Assembly (NCBI GenBank): GCA_022821265.1
Contig: JAJEDW010000016.1
Coordinates: 1 to 41,147 of the forward strand
Reading direction: 5' to 3'
From: Acidobacteriota bacterium
GTDB lineage: Bacteria; Acidobacteriota; Terriglobia; 20CM-2-55-15
Length of the DNA stretch: 41,147 bases
Numbering within the stretch: the stretch's first letter is position 1; each line of letters begins with the position of its first letter. The notes beneath the pieces are model-generated. The model ran no database searches and was not told the origin of the DNA. It was given only the letters and a program-made list of their open reading frames with translations. The position numbers and the translations under genes were made by a program. This document shows, one piece after another, positions 14,121 to 21,360 of the stretch.

Positions 14121-16645
14121 CGCTGGTCCAGGTCGATCGCGCCGGACCTGATCCCGACGTTCACGGCCTCGGCCACTTCCTCGGCGAGGTCTGTGGCCGA
14201 CAACAGCGAGCCTTGCACGTTCACTTCGACGTTGACGACCGCGCCCGCGCCCGCTCCGCCGCCTCTCAGCGGGATGACGGCCTCCGGGCCTTTTTCGCCG
14301 ACCAGCGCCAGCGTCGGCCTGGTGACGACCCCGCCCGACGCGAGCGCCGGGACGCCGTTGCCGAAGTACTTGCCGATGCCGCGGGCGAGGTTCGCCTCTG
14401 CCAGCGCCCGCGTTTTAGCGTCGTACCGCCCGGTCCTGTAGTACGTCCCGCCCAGTCCGTCCGCCGTCTGGCCGGACGCGACCCGCTCGGCGTAGGTCCG
14501 GTGCGCGCCGGGGGCGAGCTTGTAATTGGACGCCGCCTTCTTGCCCGCCTTCGACACGATGTTCGCGACGGTCTTGGATGCGACAGTCTCGGCGGCGCTC
14601 GATATGACGCTCGCGACGGTCTTGGATGCGACGCCTTCGGAGGCGCTGGAGGCGGTCCTCGATGCCGCACCCGAAGCGCCCCTGGATATCGCCTTCTTGA
14701 ACGCCGCCACTGAGTCGTAACGGTTGACGTTGCCGCCGCCGCGATTGTGCGAGACCGGCCGGTAGGCGTTCTCCCACTCGGTCTCAGTGAGGCCGGTCAA
14801 ATCGTACGCCGAGCGGATGTTCGCGCGGATAGCGGACGCCGCCGCGGCCGACTCGGCGACCATGCCGGTCAGCGCCCCGGTGCCGGCCGACCCGGCCGCC
14901 TTCCAAGCCGCCCGGTACGAGTCGGAGATGCTTTTCGCCGACGTGTCGATGCTTTTCGACGCCTCGGCGGCGCCACCGTCGATCTTCAGATAGGCGATGT
15001 CGGCGGAGTCGACGAGTTTTTGCAGTTCATTGAGCGCGCCGCTCGCATCGAAGTCGATCTTGGGAACTTTGCTGACGAACGGGATTTTGTTGTAAACGCC
15101 GATCATTTTGTTGATCACGGCGATCGCCACGTCCACGGCCTTGGCGAACGGCGTGAAGTACTGCTTCAACATCCAGGCCATCGCATCCTTTGCCGCGTTC
15201 GCGGCGGCGATGAAGCCGTTCGCCATCTTCTTGATCGCGCCGGTGGTCGAACCGGTCTGCTCGCGCGCCTTGATGAACCACGCCACGAGCGCGGTGATCG
15301 CCAGCGACAGGCCGAGCGTCAAAGCGCTCTGGGCGAGCGTCGCGGCGGCCGCAAGCCCCTTGAACGCGATCGCCAGCCCCTTGACCATGGCGATGATCGC
15401 CATCGCCTTCTTCACCGCCAGGAGCGCCCCGGCTGCGGCCAGCAGCCCGGGTGCCAGATCGGAGTCGAGCAGCCATGCGAGCCCGCGGAACGCGGGGATC
15501 ACGACCGACGACGTGATCGCCGCGGCGGCCCGCATGACGGTCACCACATCGGGCAACAGGTCGCGGGCGAGCGGCAGCAGTTCCTCGGCCAGCTCCAATA
15601 GCGCCGGCGTCAGCGACTGGCCCAACTCCAGCGACAGGTCGTTCGCCTCGGCGCGCAGGCGGTTCCAGCGGAAGTCGGCGGACTGGCGCATGACGTCGAA
15701 CGCCTGCGCCGAGGCGCCGGCGGAGTCGCGCACTGAGTCGAGCGTCTTGGCGAAGCCGGCCGCCTCCGGCCCGGTGACGGCCATCAGCGCCTGCGCGCCC
15801 TCCACGCGGCCGGTCATCTCGACGAGGCTTTTCCCGCTCGACGCCGACGCCTGCTCGACGATTTTGAGCGCCCCCTGGAGGTCGCCGCCGGCCTTGATGT
15901 ACTCGGGGAACGTCGTGCCCGCCTGCTTCTTGAACTCTTTGGCCAGAATGGTCGACGGCTTCTGGAGCGCGACCAGCGCCGCCCGGACCTGCGTCATCGC
16001 CTGCGCCGTGGGCGTGCCCGACAGCGTCAACTGCGCCACCCAGCCGAGCAGTTCCTCCAAGTCCAGCCCTAGCTGTGCGGCGACCGGTCCGGCTTGGCTG
16101 AAGCTGGCGGCGAGTTCCGGGACGGTCGTCTTGCCGGCGCGGACCGTGGCGAAAAAAGTGTCGGACACCTTGTCGGCGTCGGCGACGTCGACTTTGAACG
16201 CGTTCATCGCGCTGGTGAGCGCGTCGACGCCGGTGGCGATGTCGGTCGCGCCGGCGGTGGCGAACTTCGCCGCGGTCGACGCGAAGCCGGCCGCCGTCTC
16301 GGCGTTGGCGACGCCGGCCGAGATCGAGTCGTAGAACGCCTTGCTCACTTGCTCGGTCGACTGGCCGAACGCCTTGGCGACGCCTCGCACGTCGTCCGCG
16401 AGCTTGTCCATCGCGCGGGACGTCGGCCCGCCGAGCAGCGTGCCGACCTCGCCGACCTGCTTGGAGAACCGGGCGAAGTCGCGCACGCCTTTCGCGGTCG
16501 CGGCGGCGATGGCGACCCCGGCGGCGCGCATCGCCTTCTGCGCGCCGGCCGCGAACTTGTCGATGCCGCCCGTCGCGGTTTTCAGCGTCCGGCTGAGCTG
16601 TTTCGCATCGCCGGCGAGGACCAGCTTCATCGTGCGAGTCGCCAT
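14117..16645 (-). CDS. Tape measure protein
   Basis: An 842-residue tail-length protein of the TP901 type. It has an N-terminal core (about 60-330) with the conserved GVANAETAAGFASTAAKFA-like stretch, then several hydrophobic helices (about 360-470), then Ala/Lys-rich repeats such as ASKTVASVISSA and ASKTVANIVS. By the usual rule of roughly 0.15 nm per residue the tail would be near 125 nm. A GGGAGG ribosome-binding sequence precedes the ATG, which overlaps the gp10-like gene by one base (TGATG). No lysozyme or peptidase domain is evident in it. Confidence 0.94.
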   Translation of the reverse strand: MATRTMKLVLAGDAKQLSRTLKTATGGIDKFAAGAQKAMRAAGVAIAAATAKGVRDFARFSKQVGEVGTLLGGPTSRAMDKLADDVRGVAKAFGQSTEQVSKAFYDSISAGVANAETAAGFASTAAKFATAGATDIATGVDALTSAMNAFKVDVADADKVSDTFFATVRAGKTTVPELAASFSQAGPVAAQLGLDLEELLGWVAQLTLSGTPTAQAMTQVRAALVALQKPSTILAKEFKKQAGTTFPEYIKAGGDLQGALKIVEQASASSGKSLVEMTGRVEGAQALMAVTGPEAAGFAKTLDSVRDSAGASAQAFDVMRQSADFRWNRLRAEANDLSLELGQSLTPALLELAEELLPLARDLLPDVVTVMRAAAAITSSVVIPAFRGLAWLLDSDLAPGLLAAAGALLAVKKAMAIIAMVKGLAIAFKGLAAAATLAQSALTLGLSLAITALVAWFIKAREQTGSTTGAIKKMANGFIAAANAAKDAMAWMLKQYFTPFAKAVDVAIAVINKMIGVYNKIPFVSKVPKIDFDASGALNELQKLVDSADIAYLKIDGGAAEASKSIDTSAKSISDSYRAAWKAAGSAGTGALTGMVAESAAAASAIRANIRSAYDLTGLTETEWENAYRPVSHNRGGGNVNRYDSVAAFKKAISRGASGAASRTASSASEGVASKTVASVISSAAETVASKTVANIVSKAGKKAASNYKLAPGAHRTYAERVASGQTADGLGGTYYRTGRYDAKTRALAEANLARGIGKYFGNGVPALASGGVVTRPTLALVGEKGPEAVIPLRGGGAGAGAVVNVEVNVQGSLLSATDLAEEVAEAVNVGIRSGAIDLDQR

Positions 16646-17100
16646 CAGAGCCTCCCGGCGACCTCTTTGACGGCTTGGTCAAGCGCCTTGATGATGTCTT
16701 TTTCTACCTGCTCACGCCCTTCGATGAACGCCGGCCACGCGAACGTTCCGGTGCCGGTCCCGTGTTTGCCCGTGTGCCCGTACTTGGTGAACTGCGGATA
16801 CCGCCCGCGCGATCCCCACTCCTGGCCGATCAAATATGGGTGGACATCTGACCCGAACACCAAGGCTGGGCCGCCCCGGTGCGTGCCGACCCGGATGTTC
16901 TTAGCGGACTTGCCGGTGTGCTGCGTCCACTTCTGCCGGTACAGCTCTTGCGCGCGGGCGACCATCGGTTTCACGGCTTTTTTCAGTTCGCGGTCGAATC
17001 TGCGAACCAGATTACGATCAGCTTTGCGAATGTCCCGGCGGATGTCGGCCAGTCCGTCGATTCTCAGGGCGAGTTTGCGCGCGTCACCGGGAGATGCCAC
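16645..17100 (-). CDS. HK97 gp10-like tail-completion/minor tail protein
   Basis: A 151-residue protein. Its N-terminal charged helix (DIRRDIRKADRNLVRRFDREL) and central KWTQHTGKSAKNIRV and EWGSRGRYPQFTKYG segments match the HK97-gp10 family of head-tail or tail-completion proteins. The start is GTG at 17100, because a TAG lies two codons upstream in frame; only a weak ribosome-binding site is visible. The gene is usually placed before the tube protein, but here it follows an inserted early-type cassette and is coupled to the tape measure gene. Confidence 0.8.
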   Translation of the reverse strand: MASPGDARKLALRIDGLADIRRDIRKADRNLVRRFDRELKKAVKPMVARAQELYRQKWTQHTGKSAKNIRVGTHRGGPALVFGSDVHPYLIGQEWGSRGRYPQFTKYGHTGKHGTGTGTFAWPAFIEGREQVEKDIIKALDQAVKEVAGRL

Positions 17101-17166
17101 ACACTAATCGTTCCACGTCCATCGGCCGTATTTTTGAGTTGCTCGTCTCTGTTTTTTTTTTTCGGG
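17101..17166 (-). other. Intergenic stretch with an A11 tract
   Basis: This 66-base space follows the second Prim-Pol gene. On the minus strand eleven A residues (17162-17152) come four bases after its stop, then an AT-leaning stretch. I see no hairpin for a terminator and no convincing promoter. The homopolymer is a likely site of length error or polymorphism. Confidence 0.55.
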
Positions 17167-17748
17167 TCAGGCGGCAAGGTGGCGGCCCAGCGCCTCGACG
17201 AACTCGGCGGCGAGTTCCGGCCCGATCCCGGCCAGCGGCGACGGCGCCTCGGCAGGCGCAGCTTTCGCCCGCCTGGACGGCGCCTTCCTCGGCGAAGCGG
17301 GCGCCGGATCGAGCGGCGGGCATTCGGGCAGATCCGCCCACGGGACGGCGGCGAGCAGGTGGTACCCGTCGCTCGGCGGGACCAGGGTGTAACGGTGGTG
17401 CGGGCGGATCACGTCGCCGACCCGCCTCCCATCGCGGTACCAACCCTCGCCCAGATCGCGCCCTCCGTCGGCGAAGTAGTAGTGGCGGCCTCCCGATGGC
17501 GTGGCGACGACCATCGCCCCGGCGAACTCGGCGTCGAGTTCCGGGGCGAGCGTCCGGTCGTCCAAGTCCAGGACGCAGAACCCGTCGGGAACCCGGAGGC
17601 CGACGTTGCCCGATCCGAGCGACCCGGCGTACGGGCGGCCGCCCCGTCCGGTGACGCCTGCCGGCGGCGGGAACTTCTTGCCCGCCGGGAGCGGGAACAG
17701 CCATCCGCCGGCGTCGGCGACTGACTGGCGGGAGAGCGGGGCGGTCAT
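17167..17748 (-). CDS. Stand-alone Prim-Pol domain protein (second primase-polymerase)
   Basis: A 193-residue protein of the bifunctional primase/polymerase N-terminal family. It has WLFPLPAGKK (16-25), the metal site DLDD (61-64) and the nucleotide-binding SGGRHYYF (85-92, His89), followed by GDVIRPHHRYTLVPPS (111-126). No helicase or PriCT domain follows; a short Lys/Ala/Pro tail ends the protein. The genome also encodes a full primase-helicase at 33039-34892, so this may be an accessory primase, a translesion enzyme or a decoy. Its ATG overlaps the preceding gene (ATGA), placing it under promoter P4. Confidence 0.86.
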   Translation of the reverse strand: MTAPLSRQSVADAGGWLFPLPAGKKFPPPAGVTGRGGRPYAGSLGSGNVGLRVPDGFCVLDLDDRTLAPELDAEFAGAMVVATPSGGRHYYFADGGRDLGEGWYRDGRRVGDVIRPHHRYTLVPPSDGYHLLAAVPWADLPECPPLDPAPASPRKAPSRRAKAAPAEAPSPLAGIGPELAAEFVEALGRHLAA

Positions 17749-18023
17749 CGGGCCATGCGGCGGGCCGCAATCCTGGCCTGCGCCTCGATCTCTTCGACGA
17801 GCGCCCGGCGGGTGTTCTCGGTAATGGTCTTGCCCAGCACTCGGGCGGTCCAAGTGCTGGGCATCCGGCCGCACTGCATGGTGCGGGTGTCGTTCATTCC
17901 CCGGCCCTGCGAGCCGTCGTTGGTCCAGTTGGCCCAGGTTCCGATGACCTGCTGGCGGCGGCCGATGGCCACGGTCCCGTCTGCCTTGAGTGTGACCGGG
18001 CTCTTGCGGGGGGTCGTCTCCAT
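17745..18023 (-). CDS. Unknown basic 92-residue protein, leaderless
   Basis: No family is recognised. The protein is basic, with a central Gly/Asn/Trp region (TWANWTNDGSQGRGMND) and a helical C-terminus (RRALVEEIEAQARIAARR), and could bind nucleic acid or act with the primase encoded after it. The ATG at 18023 lies seven bases after the -10 of promoter P4, which decides the start against the longer reading to 18071. The TGA overlaps the Prim-Pol ATG. Confidence 0.74.
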   Translation of the reverse strand: METTPRKSPVTLKADGTVAIGRRQQVIGTWANWTNDGSQGRGMNDTRTMQCGRMPSTWTARVLGKTITENTRRALVEEIEAQARIAARRMAR

Positions 18024-18030
18024 GTCCGTA

Positions 18031-18092
18031 AATGTATCATAGTTTCGTTGCGATGTAAAGTTATTTCGCAATAAAATTCAAAAATATTTCGA
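18031..18092 (-). promoter_or_regulatory. Promoter P4 with operator-like inverted repeat
   Basis: The -35 TTTACA (18054-18059), a 17-base spacer and the -10 TACATT (18031-18036) precede the leaderless ATG at 18023 by seven bases. The repeat over the -35 is the second type, TGCGA-N7-TTACA on the minus strand (18054-18070), with imperfect arms. AT-rich sequence lies upstream. Confidence 0.82.
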
Positions 18093-18095
18093 CGG

Positions 18096-18308
18096 TCAGC
18101 CCGCCGTCCCAACTCGGGACGCAAGATGTCTGTGGACGGTCAGCCATTCTGCGGCGCGCCCGTCGGGCCAGACGCGGACCATGGCTTGGTTCACTGCCGG
18201 GCAGACGCCGAATTTGTTGCCGCGCGAATCCGACTGCCAATCGAGGGCGAACCCGCAGTCGCAGCGGTCGATGTCGTCGTCCGACCAGCGATGCACGACT
18301 ACGCTCAT
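18096..18308 (-). CDS. Small protein with three cysteines (70 aa)
   Basis: A 70-residue protein with DRCDCGFAL (Cys16, Cys18) and GVCPAV (Cys36), a possible small metal-binding fold; no family is recognised. The ATG overlaps the preceding TGA (ATGA). It is the last gene of the four-gene cassette started by promoter P5. Confidence 0.7.
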   Translation of the reverse strand: MSVVVHRWSDDDIDRCDCGFALDWQSDSRGNKFGVCPAVNQAMVRVWPDGRAAEWLTVHRHLASRVGTAG

Positions 18309-18526
18309 CGGGGTGCTCCGAAGCTCAATGACTGCATGTCCCGCCGGTGCGCTTCCTCTCGCTCGCGCTCGGCGTCCAGCGCCCGCTGGCGGTCGTCCCA
18401 CTCGGCGGGGTCGGAATAACGGGCCATCGACGGGTCGCCGGCGTGGTACTCGCACCACGCCGATGTCGAGCACCACCGGCACGCGGCCACCGGCATGCCC
18501 GGGAATGCGGGCTGGCGCGCGGTCAC
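18305..18526 (-). CDS. Small protein with Cys pairs and charged helix (73 aa)
   Basis: A 73-residue protein. The N-terminal half has CRWCSTSAWCEYH (three Cys and a His), suggesting a zinc site. The second half is a highly charged helix (RALDAEREREEAHRRD). The GTG start overlaps the upstream TGA as GTGA; longer readings become Arg-rich antisense. The function is unknown. Confidence 0.7.
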   Translation of the reverse strand: MTARQPAFPGMPVAACRWCSTSAWCEYHAGDPSMARYSDPAEWDDRQRALDAEREREEAHRRDMQSLSFGAPR

Positions 18527-18795
18527 GCCTGCGCCTCGTCCCACTCGGCGAACGCGATCTCGTCGTCGAGGGCGTCGATCATCTGGCGGTACTCGGCGAC
18601 GAGCGGGCCGATGACGTCGTCCGCGGTGCGCTTTGCCGCGCCCCGGGCGACGGCGACGGCGTAAGCCTTCTCGGCCTCCCACCGGAGGTTTTCGATCGCC
18701 GAGGCGAGGATGTCGCGCACTCGCCGCATCTTGTCGATGTCGCCGGTGGCGATGATCTGATCGAGCGTGTCGACGAGCGTTTGGGTGGCGGTCAT
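18523..18795 (-). CDS. Unknown helical 90-residue protein
   Basis: A 90-residue acidic, almost entirely helical protein (ASAIENLRWEAEKAYAVAVA, then VAEYRQMIDALDDEI) that probably forms a helical hairpin or coiled coil. No family is recognised. An AAAGGA ribosome-binding site lies eight bases before the ATG at 18795. It is the second gene of the P5 unit. Confidence 0.74.
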   Translation of the reverse strand: MTATQTLVDTLDQIIATGDIDKMRRVRDILASAIENLRWEAEKAYAVAVARGAAKRTADDVIGPLVAEYRQMIDALDDEIAFAEWDEAQA

Positions 18796-18824
18796 GGCAG
18801 TCGTCCTTTCTGTGACGGTCGCGT

Positions 18825-19067
18825 TTACAGGTCGGCTTGTTCGCAGGCGTTGGAGCAGTAGCCGTCGTGGCCGTACTCCGGGTCGATCCAAGTATGCGGG
18901 ATCGGGGTATCGCACAGGCAGCAGGCCAGATCGTTGATTTCGTCTACCGTCCAGTCGCCGAGGGCCTCGGCCAGTTCCTCCGCCGTCGCGTCGTGCATTG
19001 GGGCGCGGTACACATCGGCCGGGGCCAGGTCGTAGGTCTCGATTTTGGCGGCGGTGTTCATCTCCAT
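18825..19067 (-). CDS. Small zinc-finger-like protein (80 aa), leaderless
   Basis: An 80-residue acidic protein with a C-terminal treble-clef-like pattern: CCLCD (Cys49, Cys50, Cys52) and YCSNAC (Cys71, Cys75), with a His between the pairs. The ATG at 19067 is six bases after the -10 of promoter P5; a second in-frame ATG follows two codons later. It opens the early-type cassette that interrupts the tail module. Confidence 0.74.
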   Translation of the reverse strand: MEMNTAAKIETYDLAPADVYRAPMHDATAEELAEALGDWTVDEINDLACCLCDTPIPHTWIDPEYGHDGYCSNACEQADL

Positions 19068-19073
19068 GTGAAC

Positions 19074-19130
19074 AACGTATCAAACTTTCGTTACGATGTA
19101 AAGTTTTTCGCAATAAATTTCGAAAAATAT
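19074..19130 (-). promoter_or_regulatory. Promoter P5 with operator-like inverted repeat
   Basis: The -35 TTTACA (19097-19102), a 17-base spacer and the -10 TACGTT (19074-19079) precede the leaderless ATG at 19067 by six bases. The repeat TGCGA-N6-TTACA (19097-19112, minus strand) covers the -35, as at P4. It lies after the HNH gene, in the middle of the structural genes. Confidence 0.82.
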
Positions 19131-19149
19131 CTCCGGCGGTTTGAAGGCG

Positions 19150-19422
19150 TCAACCGGACTCGGCCGACGTCTTCGCCGCATGGCAGCGGCGGCACAGAGG
19201 CTGGAGGTTCGCCGGGTCCAACTCCGCGCCTCCGGCGGCGAGCGGGACGATGTGGTCCACCTCCGACGCGGGCGCGCCGCACGCGGAGCACAGCGGATCG
19301 ACCGCCAGGCGCGCCCGCCTGACCCGCGCCCACGCGGCCGCCCTCCGGCGGACGGTCGAATGCTCCGGGCAGTACGCACCGCGGCACATCCTCGGGCATC
19401 CCCCGTAGTTGCAAACCCTCAC
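19150..19422 (-). CDS. HNH endonuclease
   Basis: A 90-residue HNH nuclease: CSAC (45-48), EVDHIVPL with Asp56/His57, DPANLQPLC with Asn72, and CRRCH (77-81), with zinc-binding Cys45/48/77/80. The N-terminal 20 residues add four more cysteines (CNYGGCPRMCRGAYC), probably a second zinc knuckle. Small HNH proteins often assist terminase in packaging; this one sits after the tail chaperones rather than next to terminase. The GTG start overlaps the preceding TGA (GTGA). Confidence 0.88.
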   Translation of the reverse strand: MRVCNYGGCPRMCRGAYCPEHSTVRRRAAAWARVRRARLAVDPLCSACGAPASEVDHIVPLAAGGAELDPANLQPLCRRCHAAKTSAESG

Positions 19423-19721
19423 CTTTGCGCGGCCGCCTTGCTCCGCCGCTGCTCGCGTTTGTGCCGCCGGGCCTCCGCGGCCATCCAGGCGAGCACGCGC
19501 TCCCTAAGCTCGCCCGGCCACACGTGGTCGACGACGAACGGGTCGACGCCGAGCCGGACGGCCACGGCGATGTCCGCATCCTCGTCCAGGAACCCGCCGC
19601 CGTCGCGGCCCATCGCCGCGTAGCGGGCGACGATCAACTGCTCGCGAGTCCTTTTGGGGCCTGCTCCGCGTAGAACTCGCCGATCCGCTCGACCAGGCGG
19701 TCCATCAGGTGGTTGGGGCAC
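19419..19721 (-). CDS. Tail assembly chaperone, downstream frame (gpT-like, made by -1 frameshift)
   Basis: This frame lies -1 relative to the upstream chaperone gene and overlaps its 3' end. Its expressed part starts at the slip site (19652). The fusion would be 116 residues of the upstream protein plus 77 residues beginning RTREQLIVARYAA and ending in a Lys/Arg-rich tail (RRHKREQRRSKAAAQR). That is the G/GT arrangement of long-tailed phages, where the longer product guides tube assembly around the tape measure. No good independent start or ribosome-binding site is seen for this frame. Confidence 0.8.
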   Translation of the reverse strand: MPQPPDGPPGRADRRVLRGAGPKRTREQLIVARYAAMGRDGGGFLDEDADIAVAVRLGVDPFVVDHVWPGELRERVLAWMAAEARRHKREQRRSKAAAQR

Positions 19722-19999
19722 TCATCCGACATGACGCCGGCTCTCCCGGCGGGAAGCGGCTCGCCGTCCAGGCCGACCAGCGTCCACTCCAGGACGGCGG
19801 CGTCGACCAACTGGCAGGCGTACCCCACGGGGTCCGGCACTGCCGTCATCTCGCCGGACTGGTCCGCCGAGAGAACCATCCTGGCCTGCTCCACGCGCTG
19901 CGTCGCCGCGTAGCTCAAGTGCCGCCTCACCACCGCGGTCTGGCCCGCCCATTCGGGGCAGTCGTGGCCCAAGTCGATCGTGTGCCCGTTGCTCGCCAT
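19634..19999 (-). CDS. Tail assembly chaperone (gpG-like)
   Basis: A 121-residue acidic protein between the tail tube gene and the tail-module genes that lead to the tape measure, the standard place for the first tail chaperone. It ends nine residues after a CCCAAAA slippery heptamer. Most ribosomes should make this short form, and a minority should shift into the -1 frame to make the longer one. The ATG at 19999 is the only good start. No sequence family can be claimed by eye; position and frameshift support the call. Confidence 0.82.
   Translation of the reverse strand: MASNGHTIDLGHDCPEWAGQTAVVRRHLSYAATQRVEQARMVLSADQSGEMTAVPDPVGYACQLVDAAVLEWTLVGLDGEPLPAGRAGVMSDECPNHLMDRLVERIGEFYAEQAPKGLASS
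19652..19658 (-). other. Programmed -1 ribosomal frameshift site
   Basis: The minus strand reads C CCA AAA in the zero frame (CCCAAAA), a fit to the X XXY YYZ slippery heptamer. The upstream frame stops six codons later, while the -1 frame is open to 19419. The phases were checked: 19999 to 19660 is a multiple of three for the zero frame, and 19658 is in phase with the downstream frame. Confidence 0.83.
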
Positions 20000-20050
20000 G
20001 TTGGAAACCTAGCAGCGCATCGGCCGCCTGCCGCTTTCGCAGCGACGCCG

Positions 20051-21343
20051 TCAGATCGCGGTGATACCCGAGTCGACCAGCACGCGCAGGATGTTCCCCG
20101 CGGAGTCGGCGCGGATAGCCAACGCCAGGTCGAGCGTCATCTGGCCGCCGTCCATCGACAGGACGTCCGGGCTCTCGATGTATCGGCCCACGACGTCGAT
20201 CCGCAGTTCGCGCTTCCCGCCGCCGCTGCCGCCGTTGTCCGCCTGGAGGCGGACGTAGCGGAGGCTTCCATCCTCCCACTTCGCCAACTCGGCGGTGCCG
20301 CGGTCGTCGTGGTCGCATACCATCGTCAGCGTCCCGCCGATCCGGTTCCTCCGCCAGTACTCGAAATCGAGCGACGCGCGGCCGGCTATCACCGGGGCCG
20401 CCTCCAGGCCAGTCTCGATGTCGAGGTTGAACGACCGTATCTCGGCCCATTTCGTGTTGCCGAGGGTGCCCCAAGAGTCGTCGACGGACACCGTGAACGC
20501 CTGCGCCGGTATCACCCACCTGGACGGCGCGGAGATGTCCGTCGCCGTCGCGAGCGCCTCTTTGGCCCGGCCGACCCAGTCGCAGGACAGTTGCGCGGTC
20601 TCGGCCGACGCCTCGATGCCGATCCTGGTCGGGCGGGCGAACGTCGTCTGCCCATCGTAGGTGTCCGGGCTCGACGCGCCGTCTGTGGCCGCCCACTGCC
20701 AGTTGGCGGTCGCCAGGTTGCTCGGCTGGGTCACGGACGGCGTGTACGTCCAGGTCCCGCCGGCGTGGGCGACGTCGGCGAGCCCGCACGACAGCGGCAG
20801 GAGGATCGTCTCGGTGTTCAATTCCTCAGTGATACTCAACTCGCAGCGGCGGCCGACAACCACGTCGGCGGTGTCGGCCAGCACGGTGCCCTTGTCCTGG
20901 AGCGTCTTGCGCTCGATCATCGGCACGACGCTGGCGTCCGCGTACGGCACGCGCACGACCGATGCGAGCTTGGTTCCCCCGGTGGCCTCTTTGGCCGCCT
21001 GGAGAACGGTGAAATCGGATTGCAGAACGGTCATGTCATCGTCCTCCTGTGTCGAGATTGTCGCCGACGTCGACCAGCTTCCGTCGCCGTCGGTGTTCGA
21101 CGCGCGCAACTGGATTTCGTAGGCGGTGCCGGGGTCCAGGTCGGCGATCGTCCGCGACCTGGCTGATGCGGCGATCCCGGTCGACGTCGACCATGCGCCG
21201 CTCGGCGGGTCTTTGAGCGCCCGGTGCCTGACCGACCAGCCGTTGACGACGGGGTCGGTGACGAAATCGTCCCACGCCACTCTGATGTAGCTTGGCCCGT
21301 TCACGTCGAGTCTGGGCGCCGGGGGCGCAGTTGGGCGTGCCAC
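20051..21343 (-). CDS. Major tail tube protein with N-terminal FN3 domain and a nested start
   Basis: A 430-residue frame. Residues 1-100 form a fibronectin type III domain (IRVAWDDF..., GTAYEIQLRASN). Residues 104-430 are the tube protein proper, starting MTVLQSDFTVLQAAKEATGG. An AGGAGG sequence sits eight bases before the internal ATG at 21034 (Met104), while the GTG at 21343 has no comparable site. The 327-residue tube protein is therefore probably the main product and the FN3-tube fusion a minor one. Decorating Ig/FN3 domains on tube proteins are usually C-terminal. It lies between the tail terminator and the chaperones, as expected. Confidence 0.85.
   Translation of the reverse strand: MARPTAPPAPRLDVNGPSYIRVAWDDFVTDPVVNGWSVRHRALKDPPSGAWSTSTGIAASARSRTIADLDPGTAYEIQLRASNTDGDGSWSTSATISTQEDDDMTVLQSDFTVLQAAKEATGGTKLASVVRVPYADASVVPMIERKTLQDKGTVLADTADVVVGRRCELSITEELNTETILLPLSCGLADVAHAGGTWTYTPSVTQPSNLATANWQWAATDGASSPDTYDGQTTFARPTRIGIEASAETAQLSCDWVGRAKEALATATDISAPSRWVIPAQAFTVSVDDSWGTLGNTKWAEIRSFNLDIETGLEAAPVIAGRASLDFEYWRRNRIGGTLTMVCDHDDRGTAELAKWEDGSLRYVRLQADNGGSGGGKRELRIDVVGRYIESPDVLSMDGGQMTLDLALAIRADSAGNILRVLVDSGITAI
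21034..21048 (-). promoter_or_regulatory. Internal ribosome-binding site and start inside the tube gene
   Basis: The minus strand reads AGGAGGACGATGACATG, a strong Shine-Dalgarno sequence eight bases before an in-frame ATG at 21034. It separates the FN3 domain from the tube domain precisely, which argues that it is used. Confidence 0.75.
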
Positions 21344-21360
21344 GGGACTAAGCTACCGCG

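Noticed and set aside
17084-17119. A 12-codon frame starting ATGGACGTGGAACG before the gp10-like gene
   Set aside because: It is too short to support, lacks a ribosome-binding site and overlaps the gp10-like start in another frame.
17152-17162. A11 tract after the second Prim-Pol gene as a terminator
   Set aside because: On the transcribed strand it gives A residues, not U, and there is no stem before it.
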